DNA of 11,796 nt from JBDTCO01 sp039923495 (lineage in GTDB: Bacteria; Myxococcota_A; Polyangia; Palsa-1104): NCBI GenBank assembly GCA_039923495.1, contig JBDTCO010000056.1, forward strand, positions 1-11,796. Reading direction: 5' to 3'. The notes under the pieces were generated by a model. The model had not been told where the DNA came from and searched no databases. It saw only the letters and a list, made by a program, of their open reading frames with translations. The position numbers and the translations under genes were made by a program. Below are positions 1 to 8,010 of this stretch, one piece after another (the first letter of the stretch is position 1; every line of letters begins with the position of its first letter).

Positions 1-499
1 GACGTACGCCCTGCCCGAGGCGCAGCTGGATCGCTTCATGCTCATGATCAAGGTCGGCTACCCGCAGAAGAGCGAGGAGCGCGAGATCATGGACCGCCAG
101 ACGTCGGGCGCAGGCAACGCGAAGCTCGAGGCCGTGTGCTCGCCCGAGGACCTCCAGTCGGCGCGAGAAGCCATCAACCAGATCTACATCGACGACAAGA
201 TCCGCGACTACATCGTCAACGTGGTGCACGCGACGCGCGATCCCGCCGCGTACGGGCTCCGCGATCTCGGCGTCTTCATCCAGTACGGCGCCAGCCCCCG
301 CGCGTCGATCTTCCTCAACCTCGCTGCGCGCGCGCACGCGTTCCTCCGTCGCCGCGGCTACGTGACGCCCGAGGACATCAAGAGCGTCGGCCTCGATGTC
401 CTGCGCCACCGCATCAACCTCACGTACGAAGCCGAAGCCGAGAACGTGACCTCGGAGGAGATCGTCCGTCGACTCTTCGAGCACGTCGAAGTTCCGTAG
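1..499 (+). CDS. moxR: MoxR-family AAA+ ATPase, C-terminal part (5' end outside window)
   Basis: The reading frame is open from base 2 and ends at TAG 497-499, so only the last 165 residues are present; the Walker A and B region lies upstream of the window. The first visible residues are TYALPEAQLDRF. This matches the MoxR segment after sensor 1, where E-A-Q-L-D-R-F carries the conserved arginine. Further on, GASPRAS is the sensor-2 motif at the start of the helical lid, followed by the usual C-terminal helices (RGYVTPEDIKSVGLDVLRHRI). MoxR ATPases are cytoplasmic chaperone-like AAA+ proteins usually encoded beside VWA-domain partners, as here. DUF58 starts 15 bp downstream, so both are probably co-transcribed. 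The family call is firm; the exact substrate is unknown, but the DUF58 and Bat VWA proteins are the likely clients. Confidence 0.95.
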   Translation, partial: TYALPEAQLDRFMLMIKVGYPQKSEEREIMDRQTSGAGNAKLEAVCSPEDLQSAREAINQIYIDDKIRDYIVNVVHATRDPAAYGLRDLGVFIQYGASPRASIFLNLAARAHAFLRRRGYVTPEDIKSVGLDVLRHRINLTYEAEAENVTSEEIVRRLFEHVEVP

Positions 500-514
500 C
501 AGGTTCTCCTAAAG

Positions 515-1405
515 ATGCTCACCCGCGAGCTGCTCAAGAAGATCCGGCGCATCGAGATCGTCACCGCGCGGCAGGCTCAGAACCTGCTGGCCGGTGCGTA
601 TCACTCGGTCTTCAAGGGCCTGGGGATGGCGTTCTCCGAGGTGCGTCAGTATCAGCCCGGCGACGACGTGCGCATGATCGACTGGAACGTCACGGCGCGC
701 ATGGACGACGCGTACGTGAAGCTCTTCGTCGAGGAGCGCGAGATGACCGTGATGCTGCTCGTCGACGCCTCGGGGTCCGAAGGCTTCGGATCGCGCGAGC
801 AGAAGAAGCGCGAGGTCGCCGCCGAGCTCGCCGCGGTGCTCGCGTTCTCCGCGATCAAGAACAACGATCGCATCGGGCTCGTCATCTTCACCGACAGGGT
901 GGAGCGCTTCGTGCCGGCGATGAAGGGGCGCAAGCACGTGCTCGCGATCGTCAGCGAGATCCTCACGTTCCAGCCGTCATCGAAGAAGACGGACCTCAGG
1001 GCGCCGCTCGAGCTCCTCGTGCGCATGATGCGGAGGCACGCGGTCGCGTTCCTCGTGTCGGACTTCGTCGTCGACGGTGGCATCGCGAGCTACGAGAAGG
1101 CGCTGCGCATCGCCAATCGGCGTCACGATGTGGTGCCGGTCACCATCACGGATCCGCTCGAGGAGGAGCTGCCTGCGCTCGGGCTCGCCAGCTTCGAGGA
1201 CCTCGAGACCGGCGAGCTCATCACGTTCGACACGAGCGGTCCCGGGCGCGCGCGCTTCGCCGCGCTCGTCGGCAAGGAGAAGCGCGAGCGCGAGGCGCTG
1301 TTCCGTCGGTTGAGCATGGACTCCGTCGCCGTACGCACCGATCGGCCGTACATCGGCGCGCTGCTCGCGTTCTTCCGCGCGCGCGAGAACAGGTTGCGTC
1401 GATGA
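515..1405 (+). CDS. DUF58 domain protein (VWA-like, soluble)
   Basis: The 296-residue protein has the hallmark DUF58 segment GMAFSEVRQYQPGDDVRMIDW (about residues 37-57), followed by a VWA-like domain. The metal-ion-dependent adhesion site appears intact: D84-A-S86-G-S88, T159 in KKTDL, and D183 in VSDF. No transmembrane segment is visible, so this is the short cytoplasmic type. DUF58 proteins are the standard partner of MoxR ATPases. The start is supported by family length and by LTRELLKKIRRIEIVTARQ, which is typical for the N-terminus, although no good Shine-Dalgarno sequence precedes it (only AGG at 501-503). It lies 15 bp after the MoxR stop, and its TGA overlaps the next ATG (ATGA at 1402-1405). 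The biochemical role is inferred from the family only. Confidence 0.95.
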   Translation: MLTRELLKKIRRIEIVTARQAQNLLAGAYHSVFKGLGMAFSEVRQYQPGDDVRMIDWNVTARMDDAYVKLFVEEREMTVMLLVDASGSEGFGSREQKKREVAAELAAVLAFSAIKNNDRIGLVIFTDRVERFVPAMKGRKHVLAIVSEILTFQPSSKKTDLRAPLELLVRMMRRHAVAFLVSDFVVDGGIASYEKALRIANRRHDVVPVTITDPLEEELPALGLASFEDLETGELITFDTSGPGRARFAALVGKEKREREALFRRLSMDSVAVRTDRPYIGALLAFFRARENRLRR

Positions 1406-2463
1406 AGGCGCTCACCCTCGTGCTATCGCTGCTCGCGAGCGTCGCGTATGCGCAGGATGCTGCGCCGGCCGTGGACATGGCGACCGCACCGGACCTCGCG
1501 TTGCCGCCCGATCCGGACGCGCCCACCGTGGGGGCGTCGCTCGACAAGGCCGAGGCCTACGTCGGCGACAAGCTCGCGCTGACGATCACCGCGATCGCGC
1601 ACGCCGGCATCGCGGTGAACCTGCCCCAGAAGCTGGAGCTCGGGAAGCTCGAGCTGCTCGAGCGCGACGATGGTGAGGCGCAGGGTCGCGACCTCGGCGA
1701 TGGGCGGCGCTCGTTCCGCTTCGTGCTCCACGTCGCCGCCTACGAGGTCGGACCCACGGAGGTGCCACCCCTGCCGCTCACGTATCTCAGCCCACGCGGC
1801 GACGTGCGGACGGTGTCGACCGATCCGGTGTCGCTCACGATCCGCGCGCTGGTCGACGAGAGCCAGACCAAGCTCGAGCCGCAGCCCGAGCGCGGCCCGC
1901 GCACGGCGATGATCGAGGATCGTCGCGTCGTGCGTGCGATCTGGGTGACCATCGGGCTGCTCGCGCTCGGAGCGCTGGCGTTCCTCGTGCGGAGGCTCGT
2001 GCGTCGCGTGCGCCGCACCGAGGCCGAGCTCGCGGGGCCTGTCGTACCGTCGCGCCCGCCGGGCGAGGTCGCGATCGAGCGCCTCTCTGCGATCCGCGCG
2101 CGTGGCGACTTCGCGCGTGACGGCTACCGCCCGTTCGCGTTCGAGATCGCAGAGATCGTGCGCGCGTACCTCGGTGCACGCTATGGCTTCGACTCGCTCG
2201 AGCTCACGTCGACCGAGCTGCTCGCCGAGCTCGAGCGGTTCGCGGCCCACCTCGTTTCACCCGAGTCCGAGGTCGTGCGCTTCCTTGAGGACACCGACCT
2301 CATGAAGTTCGCGAACGCCGGCTCGTCGGATGGCACCGCGCTCCTGCTCCTCGACTCGGCGCAGCGCATCGTGCTCGCGACGGCGCCGAAGCTCGAGAGC
2401 GCGGAGGAGATGCTGTCGGGTCCCGTGCGTCCGCCGATGCCGCTCGATGGAGGCAAGTCGTGA
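1402..2463 (+). CDS. Signal-peptide single-pass membrane protein, DUF4381-like
   Basis: The 353-residue protein starts with a signal peptide (hydrophobic core to about residue 15, likely cleavage after AYA-17). A beta-rich exported region follows (about 40-150), where FVLHVAAYEVGPTEVPPLPLTY resembles BatD-type Ig-like domains. A transmembrane helix lies near 177-197 with a basic RRLVRRVRR stretch after it, placing the C-terminus in the cytoplasm. The cytoplasmic tail has YLGARYGFDSLELTSTELLAEL (256-277) and FLEDTDLMKFA (294-304), a pattern seen in DUF4381 proteins, which occupy this slot between DUF58 and the VWA genes in proteobacterial clusters. The ATG at 1402 overlaps the DUF58 stop; AGG at 1391-1393 may be its ribosome binding site. 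The tail resembles the BatD tail downstream. An in-frame opening runs far upstream of 1402 but overlaps MoxR and DUF58 and is not coding. The exact family name is an inference. Confidence 0.88.
   Translation: MKALTLVLSLLASVAYAQDAAPAVDMATAPDLALPPDPDAPTVGASLDKAEAYVGDKLALTITAIAHAGIAVNLPQKLELGKLELLERDDGEAQGRDLGDGRRSFRFVLHVAAYEVGPTEVPPLPLTYLSPRGDVRTVSTDPVSLTIRALVDESQTKLEPQPERGPRTAMIEDRRVVRAIWVTIGLLALGALAFLVRRLVRRVRRTEAELAGPVVPSRPPGEVAIERLSAIRARGDFARDGYRPFAFEIAEIVRAYLGARYGFDSLELTSTELLAELERFAAHLVSPESEVVRFLEDTDLMKFANAGSSDGTALLLLDSAQRIVLATAPKLESAEEMLSGPVRPPMPLDGGKS
2449..2453 (+). promoter_or_regulatory. Shine-Dalgarno site for batA
   Basis: GGAGG lies 6 nt before the GTG at 2460. It decides in favour of this GTG as the batA start, inside the end of the preceding gene. 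Confidence 0.8.
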
Positions 2464-3497
2464 AGGCCCGCCTCGAGAGGGCCACTCCGTACCTCCTGCT
2501 CCTGGCGCTCTCGGTGCCGGTCGCGGTGCTCACGATCGAGCTGTTCCGCCAGCCCGACGTGCACCTGAGGCAGCGGTGGGCTCTGAGCCTGCTGCTCGTC
2601 GTGCCGTGGCTCGCGTGGCGCAAGCTCGGACGGCCGCGCGGTGCGGCGCTCGCCTTCTCGCGCGTCCGAGAGCTGCGCGAGGCGGAGCTCGGCTGGGTCG
2701 CGCGCTTCCGTCAGCTACCCGACGTCGTGCGCATCGTGGCGATCGCCTGCGTGGCGCTCGCGCTGTGCCGCCCCCAGCGGCTCTCTTCGGATGCGTCCGA
2801 GGTCGACGGCATCGACATCGTGATCGCGCTCGACGTCTCGAACTCGATGGCCGAGCAGGACCTCCTCCCCAACCGCATCACCGCGGCCAAGCGCGTCCTC
2901 GATCGCTTCATCGCGCGCCGTCAGAGCGACCGCGTCGGGCTCGTGATCTTCGGCAGCGAGGCCTACACGCAGGTGCCGCTGACCCTCGACACCACCGCGG
3001 TCCGGCTGCTGCTCGACGACGTGACCCTCAAGCTCATCGATGGCCGCGGCACCGCGATCGGCAACGCGATCGGCACGGCGCTCAACCGGCTACGTTCGTC
3101 GACGGCGCGCTCGCGCGTCATCGTGCTCGTCACCGATGGCGAGGACAACGCGTCCAAGCTCGATCCGTTGCAGGCCGCGCGCTACGCGCAGACGTTCGGC
3201 GTGCGCATCTTCACGATCCTCATCGGGCGCGACAGCGAGGACGGCGCGGCGCACCCCGTGAACCCGAAGCTCCTCGAGGAGATCGCCGGCATGACCGGCG
3301 GCTCGCCGTACCTCGCCACCGATGCCGAGGCGCTCGATCGCCGCTTCAACTCCATCCTCGAGGACCTCGAGCGTTCGCGGCTGCGCTCGCACACGCCGCG
3401 CTACGTCGATCTGTACGAGCTGTTCCTCGGGCCCGCGCTCGCGCTGCTGCTCCTCGAGGTCGCGCTGTCGCTCACGCGCTTCCGGAGGTTCCCGTGA
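2460..3497 (+). CDS. batA: BatA-like VWA domain membrane protein
   Basis: The 345-residue protein has hydrophobic segments near residues 9-27, 40-53 and 88-103, a VWA domain (about 117-300) and a C-terminal transmembrane helix (about 319-337). The MIDAS metal site is complete: D125-V-S127-N-S129, T198 in GRGTAIG and D226 in TDGED. Charge distribution (basic RKLGRPR and TRFRRF segments inside) places the VWA domain on the periplasmic side. This is the BatA/BatB architecture, with VWA held between membrane helices. The GTG start overlaps the upstream TGA as GTGA and has GGAGG six bases before it; the stop overlaps the next GTG in the same way. In the family, the VWA domain is thought to mediate metal-dependent protein contacts within the Bat complex; partners here are presumably BatB, BatD and the MoxR system. 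Distinguishing batA from batB rests on gene order. Confidence 0.93.
   Translation: MKARLERATPYLLLLALSVPVAVLTIELFRQPDVHLRQRWALSLLLVVPWLAWRKLGRPRGAALAFSRVRELREAELGWVARFRQLPDVVRIVAIACVALALCRPQRLSSDASEVDGIDIVIALDVSNSMAEQDLLPNRITAAKRVLDRFIARRQSDRVGLVIFGSEAYTQVPLTLDTTAVRLLLDDVTLKLIDGRGTAIGNAIGTALNRLRSSTARSRVIVLVTDGEDNASKLDPLQAARYAQTFGVRIFTILIGRDSEDGAAHPVNPKLLEEIAGMTGGSPYLATDAEALDRRFNSILEDLERSRLRSHTPRYVDLYELFLGPALALLLLEVALSLTRFRRFP
3484..3488 (+). promoter_or_regulatory. Shine-Dalgarno site for batB
   Basis: GGAGG lies 5 nt upstream of the GTG at 3494, inside the last codons of batA, and supports that GTG as the start. Confidence 0.8.
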
Positions 3498-5383
3498 GCC
3501 TCGCCGATCCGAAGCTGCTCTGGTGTGCGGTGGTGGTGCCGCTGCTCGTCGTGGCCTACGCGCTCGACGGCCAGCGCCGCAAGCGTGTGCTCGAGCGCAT
3601 CGGTCACCTCGCCACCATTCGCCAGATGATGCTGACGCTGTCGACGGCGAAGCGACGCCTGCAGATCATCTGCCTCATCGTGGCGGTCGCCGCGCTCACC
3701 GTGGGGATCGCGCGTCCCCAGGTCGCGGGCCGGGCGCGCCTCACGGAGAGCCGCGGGCTCGATCTCGTGATCGCGCTCGATCTGTCGCGCTCGATGCTGG
3801 CGAAGGACATCTATCCGTCCCGCCTCGAGCGCGCGAAGGCCGAGGTGTCGCGACTCCTCGACGAGCTGCACGGCGATCGCGTCGGCATGGTCGCCTTTGC
3901 CGGCGAGACGCTCGCGTATCCGCTCACGTCGGACTACGAGGCCGCGAAGCTGTTCTGGCGCGACCTCCAACCGTCCGACATGCCCGTGGGCGGAACCGAC
4001 CTCGGCCGCGCGATCAGCGCCAGCCAGGAGCTGCTCGATCGCTCGGCAGCGCGCGCGCCGGCCGGCAAGCGGAAGCCTGGCCAGGTCATCTTGCTCATCA
4101 CCGATGGCGAGGACACCGAGGGTCGTGGGCTCCAGGCCGCGAAGGCTGCCGCCGCGCACCACATCCGCATCTACACGGTCGCGATCGGCTCGAAGGAGCG
4201 CCCGTTCGTGCCGCTCACCGACGAAGACGGCAAGTCCGCCGGTTACCTCGCCGGCGCCGATGGCGAGCCCGTGCGCGTCGGCCTCGACGAGGAGGGCCTG
4301 CGCAAGATCGCGAGCGTGACCGGCGGCGACTACTTCACCATGGAGCCGCGCGGGTTCGGTGTGGAGCGCGTGCAGAAGGCGATCGCCGGGCTCGAGCGCA
4401 CCGAAGAGGAGGCGCGCCTCGAGCGCGAGCCCGAGGACATCGGTCGGTGGTTCGTCCTCGGCGGCTTCGTGCTCCTCGTCATCGGCACCGCGTTACGCGA
4501 TCGGCGCTCGCCCGCCGTGGTCGCCAAGGCGGTGAGCGCGCGCGCCACCTTGCTCGTGCTCCTGTGCCTGTTCCCGTTCCTCGGCGGCTGGGATCTCTTC
4601 ACCCGCAAGGACCCCGACATCGAGGCCGGCAATCGTGCCATGGAGGCCGGCCGGGCCGACGACGCGCTGAAGGCCTACGATCGCGCCGTTGCTGCGCGGC
4701 CCGAGGACGACACTGCTCACTACGATCGCGCGTCCGCGCTGCTCAAGCTCGACAAGCTGCCCGAGGCCACGCGCGAGCTCCAGCGCGCCGTCGAGACGCA
4801 CGATCCATCGCTCAAGGCCGACTCCTACTACAACCTCGGCGTCGCCCAGCACCGCCAGGAGCACTATCGCGAGGCCGTCGACGCGTACAAGCGTGCGCTC
4901 GGGCTGCGGCCCGACGACCGACGCACCAAGTGGAACCTCGAGGTCGCCCAGCGCATGCTCGCGGAGCAGAAGAAGCAGCAAGATCAGAAGCAGTCGCAGG
5001 ATCAGAAACAGGACCCGAAGCAGGACCAGAAGCAGCAGGACCAGAAACAGGATCAGAAGCAGCAGGACCAGAAACAGGATCAGCAGCAGCAGCAGCAGGC
5101 GCAGGATCAGAAGCAGGACCAGAAACAGGATCAGCAGCAGCAGCAGGCGCAGGATGAGAAGCAGGACCAGAAACAGGGTCAGCAGCAGCAGCAGGCGGGC
5201 GATCAGCAGAAGCCGCCTCCGGATCCCAGGCAGCAGGCCGCCATGGCACACCCCGACGACAAGGCGACCGACAAGCAGGACGCCGAGGCCGTGCTCGACT
5301 CGCTCGAGCGCAGTGAGCCCACCGTGCAGAAAGACCTCGCTCGTCGTCGTGCCGGGGATCGCAAGCCGAAGAAAGACTGGTGA
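3494..5383 (+). CDS. batB: BatB-BatC fusion: VWA domain plus TPR repeats and Gln/Lys-rich tail
   Basis: The 629-residue protein has two N-terminal helices (about 8-24, 57-73), a VWA domain (about 88-300), two more helices (about 319-335, 349-365), then TPR repeats (about 374-475), a Gln/Lys/Asp low-complexity stretch (491-573) and a basic C-terminus ending KKDW. MIDAS residues are intact: D96-L-S98-R-S100, T168 in GGTD and D204 in TDGED. TPR consensus is clear in DIEAGNRAMEAGRADDALKA and SYYNLGVAQHRQEHYREAVD. The positive-inside rule puts both VWA and TPR regions in the periplasm, with a short basic loop (335-350) in the cytoplasm. It corresponds to separate BatB (VWA) and BatC (TPR) proteins of Bacteroides; such fusions are known in proteobacterial clusters. 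The GTG start at 3494 overlaps the batA stop; earlier in-frame sequence is the shadow of upstream genes. The TGA overlaps the batD GTG. Confidence 0.93.
   Translation: MSLADPKLLWCAVVVPLLVVAYALDGQRRKRVLERIGHLATIRQMMLTLSTAKRRLQIICLIVAVAALTVGIARPQVAGRARLTESRGLDLVIALDLSRSMLAKDIYPSRLERAKAEVSRLLDELHGDRVGMVAFAGETLAYPLTSDYEAAKLFWRDLQPSDMPVGGTDLGRAISASQELLDRSAARAPAGKRKPGQVILLITDGEDTEGRGLQAAKAAAAHHIRIYTVAIGSKERPFVPLTDEDGKSAGYLAGADGEPVRVGLDEEGLRKIASVTGGDYFTMEPRGFGVERVQKAIAGLERTEEEARLEREPEDIGRWFVLGGFVLLVIGTALRDRRSPAVVAKAVSARATLLVLLCLFPFLGGWDLFTRKDPDIEAGNRAMEAGRADDALKAYDRAVAARPEDDTAHYDRASALLKLDKLPEATRELQRAVETHDPSLKADSYYNLGVAQHRQEHYREAVDAYKRALGLRPDDRRTKWNLEVAQRMLAEQKKQQDQKQSQDQKQDPKQDQKQQDQKQDQKQQDQKQDQQQQQQAQDQKQDQKQDQQQQQAQDEKQDQKQGQQQQQAGDQQKPPPDPRQQAAMAHPDDKATDKQDAEAVLDSLERSEPTVQKDLARRRAGDRKPKKDW
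4964..5212 (+). repeat. Low-complexity Gln/Lys/Asp tract within batB-batC, with imperfect tandem units
   Basis: Codons 491-573 of the BatB-TPR protein are almost only Q, K and D, built from CAG, AAG/AAA and GAC/GAT. Near the end three imperfect 45-48 nt units follow each other, encoding KQDQKQ(D/G) + 5-6 Q + A + (Q/G)D. The reading frame stays intact. The tract probably encodes a flexible, hydrophilic periplasmic linker. The near-identical units suggest expansion by slippage or unequal recombination, so copy number may vary between strains. Confidence 0.9.
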
Positions 5384-7209
5384 ACGTGAAGCGCGCACTC
5401 TCGACTCTGGTGCTCGTGGTCGTCGGTCTGGCGTCGGCGCGTGCGTCGGCGAATCGCTTCACCGCGACCGTGGTCTCCGACAGCGTCACGATCGCCGACA
5501 CGGTGCAGCTCACGGTCTCCATCGAGCGCGACGGCAACAGCGTGCTCGAGAGCTATCGAGCGCCGAGCGCGCCCGACTTCGACATCGTCCGCGCGATGGA
5601 GGGCGGGCAGCAGATCTCGATGACGATCATCAACGGTCGTCAGTCAGTGACCTCGACCGACGAGCACGTCTACCTCCTGCGGCCCAAGAAGAAGGGCGCG
5701 CTCGTCATCGGGCCTGCCGTCGCGCGCGTGGGTGGACAGGAGCTGCGCACGCAGCCCATCACGGTCCGCGTCGGTGGGGTGCCGAAGAACATGGTCGGCA
5801 GGATGCCGGGGTCCGCGACCGAGCCGCTGCCCGAGCCGGAGAGCTTCCGCGGCGACGGGGACACGCACGTGGAAGCGACCGCCGACAAGACGCGCGTCTA
5901 CGTCGGTGAGCAGGTGAACATCGACTGGCGCCTGTGGGCCGGCAGCCAGGTGCTCAACTACCGCAGCGTCGCGGATCCGAAGACCGACGGCTTCTGGTCC
6001 GAGGACCTGACGCCGCAGCAGCGCGAGTGGCAGCGCCAGGTCACGAAGGGCCGCGAGTACCAGGTGACGCTGCTCCTCGAGAAGGGCCTGTTCCCGCTCA
6101 AGCCGGGCAAGCTCGTCGTCACGCCGCTGTCTGCCGAGATCACGACGATGCAGAACGCGTTCTCCGCGAACGCGTCGGCCGTGGCGTCCTCGAAGCCGGT
6201 GGAGATCGATGTGCGTCCGCTCCCGGCCGAGGGACGTCCGGCGAACTTCCCATCGGTGAACGTGGGTCACTACGAGATGAAGGCCGCTGTCGATCGAACG
6301 CGCGTTGCGGCGGGCGACGCGGTCAGCCTCAAGATCACGCTGTCGGGTGTGGGCAACGTACACGGTCTCAAGGGACCGAGGCTCTTCGACAAGGGCGAGG
6401 GTCCCGATGGCTGGCGGGCATACGAGCCCACCGTGAAGGAGAACATCGAGCGCGGCACGCAGATCCGCGGCGAGAAGACGCTGACGTACCTGCTCACGCC
6501 GCTGCGCGGCGGTCGCCTCTCGCTGCCCGCGCTCGAGCTTCCGTACTTCGATCCGAGGACGCAGCACTACGAGGTCGCCCGCACCGCCGAGCTGCTCGTC
6601 GACGTGGATGGTGATCCGAAGCGAGTCGAGCCGGGCTCGTCGGGCAGCGCGACCGAGAACGTGCTCGCGCGTCAGGTGCGACCGTTGCGCACGCACGGCT
6701 CCCTGTCGACGCACCTCGGCGCGAAGCTCTTCGAGCGGCCGCGACTTCGCGCGATCGTGCTCGCGGTTCCGCCGCTGCTGTGGCTGCTCATCGTCGTCAT
6801 CGACTCGGTACGCCGTCGCTGGACGCGCGACACCCCGAGCAGCCGTCGCCGCCGCGCCCGTGCGAACGCGCGTCGTCGCCTGCGCATCGCGGACTACAAC
6901 ATCAAGGCGAACCGTCCGCCGGCTTTCTTCGCGGAGTGCGCGCGCGTGATCTACGAGCACCTCGAGTTCCGCCTCGGGACGAAGGTGGAGTCGTACACGC
7001 TCGATCAGCTGCGCGGGCTCCTCGTCGAGCGCGGGTTCACGAAGGAGACGTCGGAGGCAATCGTGCAGGAGCTCGAGAACTGTGACTTCGCGCGCTTCGC
7101 ACCATCGGCGTCGGGGCCGGGTGAGATGAAGGCCGCGGTGCGTCGTGTGAAGGCCTTGCTGGGCTTCATCGAGAGCGAGCGGCTCGACGCCGCGAAGAGG
7201 ACCGCATGA
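5380..7209 (+). CDS. batD: BatD-like protein (oxygen tolerance family)
   Basis: The 609-residue protein begins with a signal peptide (core about 8-18, probable cleavage near RASA-24). A long periplasmic beta-rich region (about 25-440) contains BatD-type features: VSIERDGNSVLESYRAPSAP, YLLRPKKKGALVIGP and YLLTPLRGGRLSLPALELPYF, the last being a typical BatD Ig-like segment. One transmembrane helix lies at about 457-476, then a very basic stretch (RRRRARANARRRLR) and a cytoplasmic helical domain to residue 609. BatD proteins are thought to anchor the VWA proteins through their periplasmic domains. The GTG at 5380 overlaps the batB TGA (GTGA), matching the other joints of this operon. A second GTG at 5386 would remove only two residues and cannot be excluded, since neither has a strong Shine-Dalgarno. 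The C-terminal domain resembles the tail of the gene at 1402. Confidence 0.9.
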   Translation: MNVKRALSTLVLVVVGLASARASANRFTATVVSDSVTIADTVQLTVSIERDGNSVLESYRAPSAPDFDIVRAMEGGQQISMTIINGRQSVTSTDEHVYLLRPKKKGALVIGPAVARVGGQELRTQPITVRVGGVPKNMVGRMPGSATEPLPEPESFRGDGDTHVEATADKTRVYVGEQVNIDWRLWAGSQVLNYRSVADPKTDGFWSEDLTPQQREWQRQVTKGREYQVTLLLEKGLFPLKPGKLVVTPLSAEITTMQNAFSANASAVASSKPVEIDVRPLPAEGRPANFPSVNVGHYEMKAAVDRTRVAAGDAVSLKITLSGVGNVHGLKGPRLFDKGEGPDGWRAYEPTVKENIERGTQIRGEKTLTYLLTPLRGGRLSLPALELPYFDPRTQHYEVARTAELLVDVDGDPKRVEPGSSGSATENVLARQVRPLRTHGSLSTHLGAKLFERPRLRAIVLAVPPLLWLLIVVIDSVRRRWTRDTPSSRRRRARANARRRLRIADYNIKANRPPAFFAECARVIYEHLEFRLGTKVESYTLDQLRGLLVERGFTKETSEAIVQELENCDFARFAPSASGPGEMKAAVRRVKALLGFIESERLDAAKRTA

Positions 7210-7988
7210 GGACGCTGATCGTGCTGCTCGCCCTGGTCGGCAGCGCGCATGCCGGAGGTGCCAACGCACTGCTCGGCGCCTCGCAGGACGCAACGTTCCA
7301 GCGTGGCAACGCGGCCTACCTGAAGGGTGACTTCCATCAGGCGGTCCTGAGCTACGAGCAGGTCGCTGCGCTCGGGATCTCGTCGGAGGACCTCTACTAC
7401 AACCTCGGGAATGCCTACTACAAGGAGGGCGCGCTCGGCCCCGCCATCTACAACTACGAGCGTGCGCTCGACGTCGATCCGAGCTCGGCTTCTGCCGATG
7501 ACGTCCGCTTCAACCTCGACGCCGCGCGAGAGACCGTGAAGCGTCGCTCCGAAGACAGGCTGGTCGGCGCCGAGGTCGCCGCGTTCTGGGTGCGCGCCGT
7601 GTCGCCGTACTCCACGAGCATCCTGAGCTGGACGTTCCTCGCGATGTACGTCGCGCTGTTTGCCCTGCTGCTCGCCCTGCGCTTCGTCGGGCCTGGCTTC
7701 CTGCGCGTCTCGCTGTGGGTCGTGTTCGCGTTCTGGATCGCCGGCACCCTCGTGTCCGGATGCCTCCTCGCGGGCCGCGTGTACCTCACGACGCGGGTCG
7801 AGCGCGCGGTCGTGCTGCCGGACGCGCTCGCCGTACACGAGGGCCCGGACGCCAACTACCAGACCACCTTCACGGTCCACGCCGGGTTGCTCGTCCGCAT
7901 CACCGAGCACGACCAGGACTGGGCCCGCATCCGCCTGCAGAACGGGCTCGAGGGCTGGGTCCAGGTGTCGGCGGTGGGGAAGCTCTAG
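7206..7988 (+). CDS. batE: BatE-like TPR and SH3-domain membrane protein
   Basis: The 260-residue protein has a signal peptide (likely cleavage after AHA-16) and TPR motifs at about 30-57 and 61-94, where DLYYNLGNAYYKEGALGPAIYNYERAL is a textbook TPR. Two transmembrane helices (about 140-159 and 167-189) follow, then a C-terminal bacterial SH3-like domain (about 198-257) containing VHEGPDANYQT and GLEGWVQV. This order is that of BatE. With a cleaved signal, both the TPR and the SH3 region face the periplasm; SH3-like domains of this type often bind cell-wall peptides, so a peptidoglycan contact is plausible but unproven. The ATG overlaps the batD TGA (ATGA), with GAAGAGG at 7194-7200 as ribosome binding site. 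The TAG stop (7986-7988) lies inside the left inverted repeat of the downstream element. It is the last gene of the operon. Confidence 0.92.
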   Translation: MRTLIVLLALVGSAHAGGANALLGASQDATFQRGNAAYLKGDFHQAVLSYEQVAALGISSEDLYYNLGNAYYKEGALGPAIYNYERALDVDPSSASADDVRFNLDAARETVKRRSEDRLVGAEVAAFWVRAVSPYSTSILSWTFLAMYVALFALLLALRFVGPGFLRVSLWVVFAFWIAGTLVSGCLLAGRVYLTTRVERAVVLPDALAVHEGPDANYQTTFTVHAGLLVRITEHDQDWARIRLQNGLEGWVQVSAVGKL

Positions 7989-8010
7989 ACCGCCTCAGAG
8001 TTAAAATGAG

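Noticed and set aside
136..1401. In-frame upstream extension of the gene at 1402
   Set aside because: It overlaps MoxR and DUF58 completely and is Arg/Ala/Pro-rich low-quality protein; a signal peptide begins exactly at 1402.
4493..5398. Minus-strand frame of 301 codons with long Leu/Ile/Val runs that looks like a membrane protein
   Set aside because: The runs (LLLLLILFLVLL type) are just the complement of the CAG/AAG/GAC tract of batB-batC; the plus-strand VWA and TPR domains are certain.
5644..7293. Open minus-strand frame of 549 codons opposite batD and the start of batE
   Set aside because: It is rich in Arg, Leu and His with no domain pattern, and is explained by the strong third-position GC bias of batD on the other strand.
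1..7988. The MoxR/VWA cluster considered as a new defence or conflict system
   Set aside because: Gene order and domains match the known MoxR-DUF58-DUF4381-BatA-BatB/C-BatD-BatE cluster; no nuclease, protease or effector gene is included.
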